Assembly (NCBI GenBank): GCA_964455905.1
Contig: CAYVYN010000003.1
Coordinates: 186,001 to 250,000, forward strand
Direction: 5' to 3'
From: CAIJXB01 sp964455905
GTDB taxonomy: Bacteria; Chlamydiota; Chlamydiia; Chlamydiales; Rhabdochlamydiaceae
Length of the DNA: 64,000 nt
The notes beneath the pieces are model-generated. The model worked only from the letters and a program-made list of their open reading frames with translations. It did no database searches and was not told the DNA's origin. The number at the start of each line of letters is the position of its first letter. Position 1 is the first letter of the stretch. Positions 17,421 to 26,200 of the stretch are shown in pieces. The position numbers and the translations under genes are program-made.

Positions 17421-17831
17421 ATGTTTTCTTATCAAAGAAAAGTTTTTTTAAGGGATACCGATGCAACGGGAGTGATTTATTTTGGATCGATGTTTCAATA
17501 CTCCTTAGAAGCATTTGAATCGCTTTTATCGACTAATAATCAGTCTCTTAGAGAACTTTTATCGTTGGGGTATTTGTTTCCTGTTGTTCATGCAGAGGCT
17601 GATTATAAAGCCCCTTTAAAGGTGGGGGATGACTTTTGTGTGCAAGTATTTGTTTCAAATATTTCAGAGAGATCCTTTACCGTAGAGTCTATTTTGAAAC
17701 GATTGCCAGACTCTTCTGTTGTGGGGACAACTAAAATAGTTCATGCATTCCTTTTAAGTGGTCAAACGCAAGCCTCTACTATTCCAGAGGCTATTGTTTC
17801 TTTTTTGCAAGCCATGCAAGTGGAAGGCTAG
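17421..17831 (+). CDS. menI: 1,4-dihydroxy-2-naphthoyl-CoA thioesterase (4HBT hot-dog fold)
   Basis: A 136-residue single-domain hot-dog thioesterase. The N-terminal RDTDATGVIYFGSMFQYSLEAFES carries the conserved catalytic Asp (residue 13 or nearby) of the 4HBT family. The spacing and wording resemble the cyanobacterial DHNA-CoA hydrolase Slr0204 (ADTDGAGVVYF) more closely than YbgC. The expected reaction releases DHNA from DHNA-CoA between MenB and MenA in menaquinone synthesis. menE lies 1.3 kb away, and the men operon is in the same window, which supports the assignment. A 17-base-spaced promoter is seen upstream. The stop overlaps the convergent secreted-protein gene by 4 bases. An unspecific acyl-CoA thioesterase remains possible. 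Confidence 0.75.
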   Translation: MFSYQRKVFLRDTDATGVIYFGSMFQYSLEAFESLLSTNNQSLRELLSLGYLFPVVHAEADYKAPLKVGDDFCVQVFVSNISERSFTVESILKRLPDSSVVGTTKIVHAFLLSGQTQASTIPEAIVSFLQAMQVEG

Positions 17832-19063
17832 CGTCTTCCACCACCTCCAGATCTTCCACCACCACTTCTGCCTCCTCTAGACCCATTAGATCTAGCTCCT
17901 CCTCCATCCCTTCGTTGATTAGAGGCTCCTGCTCTAGCTCCATTCGCCCGTCCGCCGTTTCCAGCCTGCATTCTTGATCTATCTAAGCTTCTACTTCTGT
18001 CTGAGTTTTGTCCGAGATCGCCCCTTGCATTGTTATTGCCTCCAAGGTCTCTTTGACCTCTTTCTGCCGGATTGCTTCTATTGTTTAATCCATTTCCATC
18101 TGTTCTTGCCCTAGCGTTATTTACGTCGTTTCTTGGAAAGTTGTCTCTATTTCTATCGATTTCGCCATTATATCTATCTACGTAACCTCTATTAAAGGAT
18201 CCTTCGTAATTTCTTGTAATATCGCCAACCCCATAGACTGCTTCGCTGCCAATCAATGGATAAAGGGCAAATAATCCAAACGGAACAGCTGCCACGGCCA
18301 TGGCAGCGCTTAAATCTTCCACGTTTGAATCTGAGTCGTTAAATTGTTCGGTGGTTTCATAGTTTTGTGTAATATTTGTGATATTTACAATTTGATCATC
18401 TGTAAGACCTGAAAGGGTTTGCGCAGCGTCAGTTAATGCTGATTCTATCTCATCATCAATGGAAGGGTCGATAGGGGAATCAGAATCTTCTTGTACAAGA
18501 AAAGCTCTGATAAGAAGTCCGAGAACATCAGCAAAGGCAAAAGGATTTTCTTGAATAAAGGGTATGATTTGTCTTACAAATGTTACATCAGATAAAGTAA
18601 GAGCGTAAGAGGGGGAATCTTCCAGAGATAATGCTAGGGATCTTAGCGTTTTTATGTTGGCTGTGCTCATCCCTAGTTCTTTTTTTTCAGCAACCATGAG
18701 ATCGTTTAGAACGTTATCGGTAATTTGATTTTGGTTTTTCAGTTTAAAACCAAAAAGAATTAATGCATTACTTTCATCTTGAGAGAGTTGGTCATAGGCG
18801 GAATTTCCTGAATTTTCCGCATATTTAGTGAAAAGAGAAAGGGTGGTTGGGGTAGCTTGTCCTGTTGTTTTTAACGTGTCCATATCGGTTCCAGGAACCC
18901 CGATAATATTAAGGGCATTCCATAGAGTCTGAGAGGGAATAAGAGGCACTGGTTGAGAAGAAGCTGTTTTGATGAATAGAGGATTGCTGCCGGTTGTATA
19001 GGAAAAAAGTGTACAAGCAGTTGTGAGTGCACATGTTATGTATATGCTTTTATTTAGTCGCAT
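17828..19063 (-). CDS. Secreted protein with long Arg/Gly/Asn-rich C-terminal tail
   Basis: A 411-residue protein I do not recognise. It starts with a signal-peptide-like segment (MRLNKSIYITCALTTACTLFSY). Residues about 35-250 form an acidic helical domain rich in Leu/Asn/Asp, followed by a short hydrophobic stretch (AAMAVAAVPFGLFALYPLIG, about 253-272). The last 130 residues are low complexity: Asn/Arg/Asp-rich repeats turn into RGG/SGG motifs (GSRGGRSGGGRSGGGGRR at the end). Such tails are disordered and basic and often bind nucleic acid or acidic polymers. The exported location, if real, would put this on the cell surface or in the periplasm. It is convergent with menI and overlaps it by 4 bases. 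The start has AAAAGGAAT upstream. Confidence 0.7.
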   Translation of the reverse strand: MRLNKSIYITCALTTACTLFSYTTGSNPLFIKTASSQPVPLIPSQTLWNALNIIGVPGTDMDTLKTTGQATPTTLSLFTKYAENSGNSAYDQLSQDESNALILFGFKLKNQNQITDNVLNDLMVAEKKELGMSTANIKTLRSLALSLEDSPSYALTLSDVTFVRQIIPFIQENPFAFADVLGLLIRAFLVQEDSDSPIDPSIDDEIESALTDAAQTLSGLTDDQIVNITNITQNYETTEQFNDSDSNVEDLSAAMAVAAVPFGLFALYPLIGSEAVYGVGDITRNYEGSFNRGYVDRYNGEIDRNRDNFPRNDVNNARARTDGNGLNNRSNPAERGQRDLGGNNNARGDLGQNSDRSRSLDRSRMQAGNGGRANGARAGASNQRRDGGGARSNGSRGGRSGGGRSGGGGRR

Positions 19064-19128
19064 AAATATTCCTTTTTAAAGTAATTTATTTATAATTATA
19101 TATTGTCATTTAAATAAATACTTTGCAA

Positions 19129-20457
19129 TTAATAAAGTGTTTTATTTGCTAGCTCTTTTAGTTTGGATCTTTGAATTTTGAAATCTAAAGAGACTTCTTT
19201 AGGAAAGGGGAGAAACCGTACGGGGAAAGCGAATTTAGGCAACAGGGAAGCAAGCCTAGCGTAAAACTCTTCAAGAGATGGCAGAGGTGTTTCCATTTGA
19301 ATGAAAGCAATCGGTCTTTCTCCGAATTCGTCGTCTTTTAGAGGGACGACTATAGAAAAAGAAACATTCGGTAGAGAGTTTAGCGCTTTTTCTATTTCTT
19401 CTGGATAGATGTTTTCTCCTCCTGAAATAAAAAGATTGTCTTTTCTGCCAGTATAGACGAGGGTGTTTTTTGAGGTAAGGCGCCCCAGGTCTCCTGTAGG
19501 AAACCATCCCCCCTCTAGAGTTGGAAGGAGGGGGCCTGTTTCTGAGTCGTAGCCTGAAAATAGAGAGTTGCCTTTTACTAGAATTTCTCCTTCCTCAGAA
19601 ATCAGAATTTCTTTTCCAGGTAACGGGCTTCCCGCATGTGGAGGTAGTAGATCATCCATAAGGTTTGACATCGTTATTTGAGATGCGGTTTCCGTCATGC
19701 CGTAGGTTGTTCTTATAGGAAGGTTTTTTTCAATTGCTTTTTGGATAAGAGCTTCTCCCAATGGAGCTCCTCCTAATAAGAGACACTCAATTTTCTGAAA
19801 ATAGTGAGTTTTTTCTTCTTTGATCCATCTTAGAAGCTGCGTGGGAACAAGGGAAACATGGGTAATTTCTTTGATGGGATCAAGGCAAAGAGCCCCTCTT
19901 GAAGTAAAGCATCTAAATAAGATACTTAAGCCGCTTACATGAAATAAGGGAACTGAGAGAAAGTAATATTTGTTAGGTTCTACCAAACCTAATAAAGAAA
20001 TAGAACTTAAGGCGCTTGCTAGGAAGTGATTTATAGTTAAGCAGGCTAGCTTTGCTTTCCCAGAGCTACCAGAAGTAAATAGGAGAATGTACTGGTTTTT
20101 TTCTTTTGTAACGCCTATTGGAGTGAGAATAGTATTAATAGCGTCGAGAAAAAATGTTGATTTTGCTTCAAGAGCTCTTTGGATTACGGTTTCTTTAGGT
20201 AGTCGAGTGCTCAAAACGCAAACGCTTGCTCCTATTTGTAAAAGAGCTAAAATAGCAATTAGGGTAGGTAGATTACTCTCTCCAAGTAGGGAAATCCTCA
20301 TTCCATAAGATACGCCTCTTTTTTTTAGCTCTCTTGCGAGGCTTTCAATTTCCCTGGATACGGACAGGTAGGACATGCTCGTGTTTTTATAGAAAATGGC
20401 AGGAAGATTCCCGTACTCTTTGAGTCCGGGAAACGTTTCAAATAACCAACTTGTCAT
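19129..20457 (-). CDS. menE: o-succinylbenzoate--CoA ligase MenE
   Basis: A 442-residue acyl-adenylate ligase (ANL superfamily) that activates OSB to OSB-CoA in menaquinone synthesis. Motifs are the P-loop LLFTSGSSGKAKLACLT (about residues 125-140), the adenylate-binding RTTYGMTETASQI (about 230-242), WFPTGDLGRL (conserved Asp), and GGENIYPEEIEKAL with a C-terminal hinge and lysine (FKIQRSKLKEL). The short length, about 440 residues, is typical of MenE rather than fatty acyl-CoA ligases. Other ANL functions cannot be excluded by motifs alone, but the presence of menI 1.3 kb away and a men operon 10 kb away supports MenE. It stands apart from that operon, with the autotransporter region between them. 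Confidence 0.85.
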   Translation of the reverse strand: MTSWLFETFPGLKEYGNLPAIFYKNTSMSYLSVSREIESLARELKKRGVSYGMRISLLGESNLPTLIAILALLQIGASVCVLSTRLPKETVIQRALEAKSTFFLDAINTILTPIGVTKEKNQYILLFTSGSSGKAKLACLTINHFLASALSSISLLGLVEPNKYYFLSVPLFHVSGLSILFRCFTSRGALCLDPIKEITHVSLVPTQLLRWIKEEKTHYFQKIECLLLGGAPLGEALIQKAIEKNLPIRTTYGMTETASQITMSNLMDDLLPPHAGSPLPGKEILISEEGEILVKGNSLFSGYDSETGPLLPTLEGGWFPTGDLGRLTSKNTLVYTGRKDNLFISGGENIYPEEIEKALNSLPNVSFSIVVPLKDDEFGERPIAFIQMETPLPSLEEFYARLASLLPKFAFPVRFLPFPKEVSLDFKIQRSKLKELANKTLY

Positions 20458-20466
20458 ATTTGTAAA

Positions 20467-20937
20467 TTAAGTACAGCAAGAACGTGATTTAGCGTTCTTT
20501 GCTTCAATATCATCACTAGAAATTTTATAAATATAAATAGTATATGCTGCAAGTGGTATAATCCCTAATGAACCTCCAAGAACTCTTCCTAGCGTAAAAA
20601 GTGTTCTTGGACCAATTAATGAAGCTATAGATGCTTTTGCCATCCAAAGAGAGAGGCCTCCGGCTAAAGAAGGGAGGGTGAATCGAAAAATGCAGAATCG
20701 TTCTATTCCAGCGCGATAAAGTAATGAAGAGGCTAGAATTATCCCTGTTGTAGCTATCGGATTGACTGGGCTTGTAATAATCATTGAATAGATGCCCAAA
20801 GATCTAAAAGCATGGCTTGCAAAAAGTGTTACTTTGTATGCTGTAGGGTTTTGATCTAAAAACTTTCCAATACTATCCATACAGTCATCGAATCTAGTTT
20901 TTGTTTCTTTAGCTTTATTTAGAAGTGAGGTCATCAT
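20467..20937 (-). CDS. Small multi-pass membrane protein of unknown function
   Basis: A 156-residue protein with a hydrophilic N-terminus (about 1-35) and three or four hydrophobic segments. These lie near residues 45-70 (IYSMIITSPVNPIATTGIIL), 85-110 and 118-140 (LGGSLGIIPLAAYTIYIY). The tail is short, polar and ends SRSCCT. Paired membrane segments without a signal peptide are a feature of chlamydial inclusion membrane proteins, but the pattern here is not a clean bilobed one, so I do not call it an Inc. It sits 9 bases upstream of menE on the same strand and is probably co-transcribed with it. The start has AGGAGAG 5 bases before the first of two adjacent ATGs. Confidence 0.6.
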   Translation of the reverse strand: MMTSLLNKAKETKTRFDDCMDSIGKFLDQNPTAYKVTLFASHAFRSLGIYSMIITSPVNPIATTGIILASSLLYRAGIERFCIFRFTLPSLAGGLSLWMAKASIASLIGPRTLFTLGRVLGGSLGIIPLAAYTIYIYKISSDDIEAKNAKSRSCCT

Positions 20938-21165
20938 GGTGCTCTCCTATGGTTACGATTTTGTTGATTTTTTATCGTATTCCAAAATCTATTTAAATAG
21001 TATTGTTTTCTTGGTTTTTTTTATTTTGATTTATATTAAATAATTTACTTGATTTTATTTTTTTGCGAGACGCTATATTTATTTTTTTCAAAGGTCGATA
21101 AAAAAAACTTTGTTTTTTTTGCGTTTTGTTTTAGTGTTCCCTTCATTCTCAAAGAGGGAGGGTTC

Positions 21166-23130
21166 ATGTCTATAGTTAGACCTTGTTTTATGAAATATGC
21201 ACTGATGGCTTTGTTGCCACTATCTCAAGGATTTGCTGTTTCATTATCGCCGGCACCTTTACAAAATTATTGTCCGGTTGTTGTAGTTAATAACAGTACG
21301 CTGAATGCAGATGATATTTATTTTGTTGCCCACGGCAATGATCCAAGTGGGATTCCTTGCTTTCTTGTTCCGGATGCTAATGGAATTTGCCAATATGTGT
21401 ATCCTAATCCAAGTGGTATGCCTAGTTCAGCGAGTTCCAGTGTTCTTCTTTCTAATTTACCGACTGCAATAAATACAGGCATTAGTGGCTCGACGTATCT
21501 GGTTTATTTACCAATTAATAGTTCTTCTAGAGCATATCTTTCACTGCAGTCTCCTATGTATTTAGCAACAGCTTGGAATCCTAAGCTAGGGGTTTTAGGT
21601 ATTGATGATTCTTCTGTTACTTCTTTGACAGATCCGAATTATTATACTTTTTATCAAGATTTTGAATTTGGATTAGTGCCCCCTGCTGCAGATAACTCTT
21701 CAACAGCACTATATTTGAACCTTTCTTGGGTTGATTATTTTTGCTTGCCGATGCAGTTATATACGCTTAGTTATCCGTCCAATGCTCCAATTAACATCAA
21801 CCCACAGGTTTTGCCTGCAGGTACCGTTTCGACTAAAACAAGAGAGCAAATCGTTAAAGATACAAATAGTGTCTTAACAAAAGGACAAACAGAACCCTCT
21901 TGGGGTAATTTAGGGGTTCCTTATTACAATAATCCTTATACAGATAAAACTCCTTCAACTTACGTTCGTATTTTAGCGGCAAAAAATAGCATTGATCTAG
22001 GGACGAACCCGGTTCAGTTTCAAGGTGCAAAAGTGACTCCTGCATTTTTTCCTTCGGATTATGTTTCGAATTCTACCGAAGGACCTAAGACAGGTAAAAG
22101 TTTTATGGAGTCGGTTTATCAATATTATACTAAAAGCGCTAACGCCTTTTGGGTACAAATTTTTCCAGCAAACGAGGCTCCCGCTATTTATCAAATTACA
22201 GCAGGCAGTGATGCAACAAACCTAACCCTTAAGTTTACAAGTTCAACACCTGGCGCCCCAACGCCTATTTATATAGAGCTTGCACATCTTTCCATGGAGA
22301 AGTTGTTAAGTGGATCTGTTTGGCCATTTATTCCTACATCCACACCTGCAAATTATGGAAATGAATTGTCTAAAGTAATTAGTGCTCTTTTTACAATAGG
22401 CCAGTTTCCGTATACAGCCACAACGACTTCTCAAACTAAACCTTTTGTCAATAATAACAATGGATTTGCTGCTTTACAATATTTCAGTAATCCTCCGGGA
22501 TATGCAAACGGTCCTTGGTACAATTTATATGATCAAATCTTGCACCAGCAGATGATTAGTCAAGGTGACGTTCCTAAAAATCCTACACTAGGTCTTGGGT
22601 ATGCGTATGATTTTGATGATCTTTTAAATATGAGTGGATTAATTCAGGGGATTGAAATTCAAGATCAATATGGAAATCCTTCGCAAGCTGCGGGTGCTGT
22701 TCAACCTTATGTTGTTATTACCTTAGAGAGCTTGTCGGGGACTAACATACCAAATATTTCTCAAGATACTTATGCGTACGAAACGAGCATTACCTCTGCT
22801 CCAAATGGAGTGGCTGTTTCTTTTTCTTACTTTAACGGAACTAGCACAGTTGTTACTCCAGCATCGCTTACTGAAAATGTAAGCCTGGGACGAGTACATG
22901 TAGATGGAACTCATCCTTTTCAAGTAAAGTTTACTTTTGATTCTATTGATTATATCTATAACGTGAATTTACAAAGACAAATTGTTGTCCCAGTTTCTTC
23001 TAATAGTAGTTTTTCTTCTATAGATCAGTATTTTCAAGGGAGCGTAACCTTTGAAAAGGTAGGTGGAACTCAGGATGATCCTGTGTTTTTAATTCAGTTT
23101 AATAGCGCCCCTCCTCCATGGCCGGGATAG
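21166..23130 (+). CDS. Secreted GH64 / beta-1,3-glucanase-like protein
   Basis: A 654-residue protein starting at the ATG preceded by AAAGAGGGAGGG, which is much better than upstream alternatives in the same frame. The signal peptide is around MKYALMALLPLSQGFAVSLS, with an alternative inner Met at 21190. Residues about 25-200 resemble the N-terminal part of glycoside hydrolase family 64 / thaumatin-like glucanases: a VNNSTLNADDIYFVAHG strand, DFEFGLV, and LYLNLSWVDYFCLPMQL, which recalls the conserved VD(Y/F)FGLP element. The C-terminal 150 residues look like an all-beta accessory domain. If active it would cleave beta-1,3-glucan outside the cytoplasm. The family call rests on remembered motifs and I could not confirm catalytic acids. 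It is followed after 76 bases by the autotransporter, possibly in one transcript. Confidence 0.55.
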   Translation: MSIVRPCFMKYALMALLPLSQGFAVSLSPAPLQNYCPVVVVNNSTLNADDIYFVAHGNDPSGIPCFLVPDANGICQYVYPNPSGMPSSASSSVLLSNLPTAINTGISGSTYLVYLPINSSSRAYLSLQSPMYLATAWNPKLGVLGIDDSSVTSLTDPNYYTFYQDFEFGLVPPAADNSSTALYLNLSWVDYFCLPMQLYTLSYPSNAPININPQVLPAGTVSTKTREQIVKDTNSVLTKGQTEPSWGNLGVPYYNNPYTDKTPSTYVRILAAKNSIDLGTNPVQFQGAKVTPAFFPSDYVSNSTEGPKTGKSFMESVYQYYTKSANAFWVQIFPANEAPAIYQITAGSDATNLTLKFTSSTPGAPTPIYIELAHLSMEKLLSGSVWPFIPTSTPANYGNELSKVISALFTIGQFPYTATTTSQTKPFVNNNNGFAALQYFSNPPGYANGPWYNLYDQILHQQMISQGDVPKNPTLGLGYAYDFDDLLNMSGLIQGIEIQDQYGNPSQAAGAVQPYVVITLESLSGTNIPNISQDTYAYETSITSAPNGVAVSFSYFNGTSTVVTPASLTENVSLGRVHVDGTHPFQVKFTFDSIDYIYNVNLQRQIVVPVSSNSSFSSIDQYFQGSVTFEKVGGTQDDPVFLIQFNSAPPPWPG

Positions 23131-23206
23131 TAGCGTGTGAAACCGAAAAAACGTATAAAATGGATGAGCCCTTAAAAAACAAGAAAGTCTTAGGAGATAT
23201 TTCAAG

Positions 23207-26200
23207 ATGAAGTTTACATTTCGTAGTAGTTTACTGTTTTTTGTTGTTAAATATGGATTGTGCCAAGCATCAATGCTTACATGGAATGGAAGTTCCGATC
23301 AAATGAACCAGTCGACTAACTGGTTACCTTCTCAGGTGCCTGCGACAGGGGATGAGCTAACATTTCCAACGGGCGTAAATTTATCGAAAAGTGTTTTGAA
23401 TAATATAGGATCTTTGACAGTTGGTAACTTAAGTATAGCAGATGCTTATACGTTTACTGGAAGTTCTTTTGTTATTCCAACAGGTACTACTACGTTAACT
23501 TACGGAGCTTCAGGATCGAATATTAATCTTGGAGGCGTTACTTTAAATGGTACTTTAGAGGTTTCGAGTAATGGTTCTGGCAACACAATTACTAGTGCTC
23601 TTTCGGGTTCTGGCGGAGTAAACCTTCAAGGGGGACTTCTTGTTTTAAATGGGGTAAATACTTATACGGGGGCAACCACTTTAGGTGTCGGGGCTACTTT
23701 AAAAGCAGGTAGCACAAGTGCTTTTGGACATGGTTCTTCTGTTAGCATAGGTAGCGGCTCTATATTAGATTTAAATAATTTCAATACTTCTATAGGTAAT
23801 ATTTCGGGAACTTCTGCAAGCACAGTATCGCTTGGAACAGCTACTTTGACTGTTGTAAATAGTGGGACAAACACATTTGCTGGTACAATTAAAGGGGCAA
23901 ATGCTGGTTTTTCCTTGGGTGCTGGTAGCTCTGGTGTTTTCACTTTAAGTGGAAATAATACCTATAGTACTCAAGCTGATCCTGGAACAACGAATGTAGC
24001 GGGTGGAACTTTACAAGTGGGGTATCCTGCAGCCTTAGGATCCTACTCTAATTTAATAGTAGCTTCTGGAGCAACTTTAGATTTAAATAACTATGCATCT
24101 ACTTTTTCGACTCTTTCAGGTGCAGGAACGATTACGTTAGGTAGTGCAACGATTACTTCCTCTCAGGGAGGGACTTTTTCTGGACAAATTCAAGGATCAG
24201 GAGGGGTGACTCTTACAAGTGGAACTCTTACTTTGACAGGTTCCAATACGTATACAGGTACCACCTCTTTGCAAGGTGGCAGTATTTTCTCTGTTAGCGC
24301 ATTGGGAAATACCTCTGGTTTTCTTTTTTCTTCCGGAGGAGGAACTTTACAATTACAAGCCCCAATTTCTACAGGTGTTACTTTTACATTTAGTGATGTA
24401 GCTACAATTGACACGATGGGAAATACGGTTACTTTATCTGGACCCTTATCAGGTCCTGGTGTTTTTTCTAAAAAGGGGACAGGGACTCTTATTTTAACAG
24501 GAGCTAATGGATATACGGGTGGTACGAATATTTTAGCGGGGACCATTCAGGCTGGATCTACGGCTTCTTTAGGAACAAATAGCTCTTTTAACATTTCTGC
24601 AGGAGCAACATTAAATCTAAATAACTTTACAGTTTCTATTCAGAGTTTAGCAGGAAATATAGGAAGCTTTGTGAATCTTGGCAGTGGTACTTTAACAGTA
24701 ACAGGTGGTAGTGCACAAAATCCTTTTTATGGTGTGATTTCTGGATCTGGAAATCTCTCTTTAACGGGAGGAACTCTTAGTTTGATGAAGACCAATACCT
24801 ATACAGGGACAACAAGTATTCAGGGGGGAAGCAGCTTAAATACAGTTAACTTAGGGTCGACCTCTTCTTTGATCTTTGTTTCAGGAGGAGGAAATATTGA
24901 GTTTGGATCTAATACTACTTCGGCAGCTACTCTTGTAGCAGATGCTCCTGTAACAATTGGAACAAATACATTTCAGGTCTCTTTAACTGGTGCTATTTCA
25001 GGTAGTGGTGCAGTCATTTCTAAGATAGGATTAGGTACTCTTACTTTGACAGGGGTGAACACTAACGCGGGACCGTTTAATATTGAAGGCGGTACTTTGA
25101 ATCTAAACGCTTCTAGCTTAGGTGCGATTACATCTTTTACTTTTGAAACATTTGCTGGAGTCCTACAGGCAGGTAGTGCATTAACAATTTCTCAGCCTAT
25201 TACTTTGACAGCGAACGGAACGATTGATACCAATGGCAACGCAGTGACTTTAAATGGTCCAATTTCAGGTCCAGGTGCCTTTACTAAAGCAGGAGCAGGG
25301 GTTTTAACAGTAGGAGGAGCTTGTAGCTACTCAGGTATTACTGCGATCCAAAATGGTACCCTAAGCATGCCTTTTGCTTTTTATCCATCAGCAACACAGC
25401 TTGTTTTTCAAGGATCAGGTAATGGTATTTTTCAAACAGCAACAGCTTTTACCTCTTTTTCTTCTTCTGTTATTTTTATGTCCGGAGGGAGCATAGATAC
25501 GAATGGATTTGATCTTACAGCATCAGGTGTGTTTGCCGGTGTATCTACAGCTTCTTTTACTAAAGTTGGAGCTGGAGCACTAACTCTTACAGGGACGAAC
25601 ATATATACTGGAGCCACAACTGTAAATGCTGGCTCTTTATTAGCTGGTTCCAATTCAGCTTTCGGTGTCAATTCGGCTATCACCGTCGCTTCGGCCGGCT
25701 CCCTAAATTTTCAAACATTTGCTAATACGGTTGGGTCTATTGCTAACTCGGGGTTAATTACTGGTAGTGCGACAGTAACGGCAACAAGCTTTACTCAAAC
25801 ATCTACTGGAAATTTATCATTAAATTTTCCCTCTACAACAGTTTCTCCTGTAGGAAATATACTGACGACGGGAGCAATTAGTTTAGACGGTGCACTTGCT
25901 GTGACTAATACAGGGGGATTCACTCCCTCATCTTCGTTTGAAGTGGTCTTACTAAAGTCATCAGGAGCAGGAAAGCAGTTGCAAGGGCAGTTCTCTTCAA
26001 CGACGTCTCCATTTGGTATTGTAAGTTATGACTATAGTGATAATCAGGTTGTTTTAGCTAAGGGTGGTACTGACTCTAATTGGGTGGCTGGTTCTACTGG
26101 AAATTGGGGCAATCCAACAAACTGGTCTCCAGAAAACATTCCTGGAGGAGGGGCTCCGGAAGATCAGGACACTGTATCATTTAGCAATGTAACAGATTCA

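Noticed and set aside
20467..20937. CaaX-like C-terminus (SRSCCT) suggesting host lipidation
   Set aside because: The cysteine spacing does not give a CaaX box, and the protein already has several membrane segments.
23662..25683. Long minus-strand open frames inside the autotransporter gene (for example 24190-24546 and 25432-25683), rich in Pro/Val/Lys
   Set aside because: They are antisense shadows of the repetitive Thr/Gly/Ser coding sequence, with no ribosome binding sites and biased composition.
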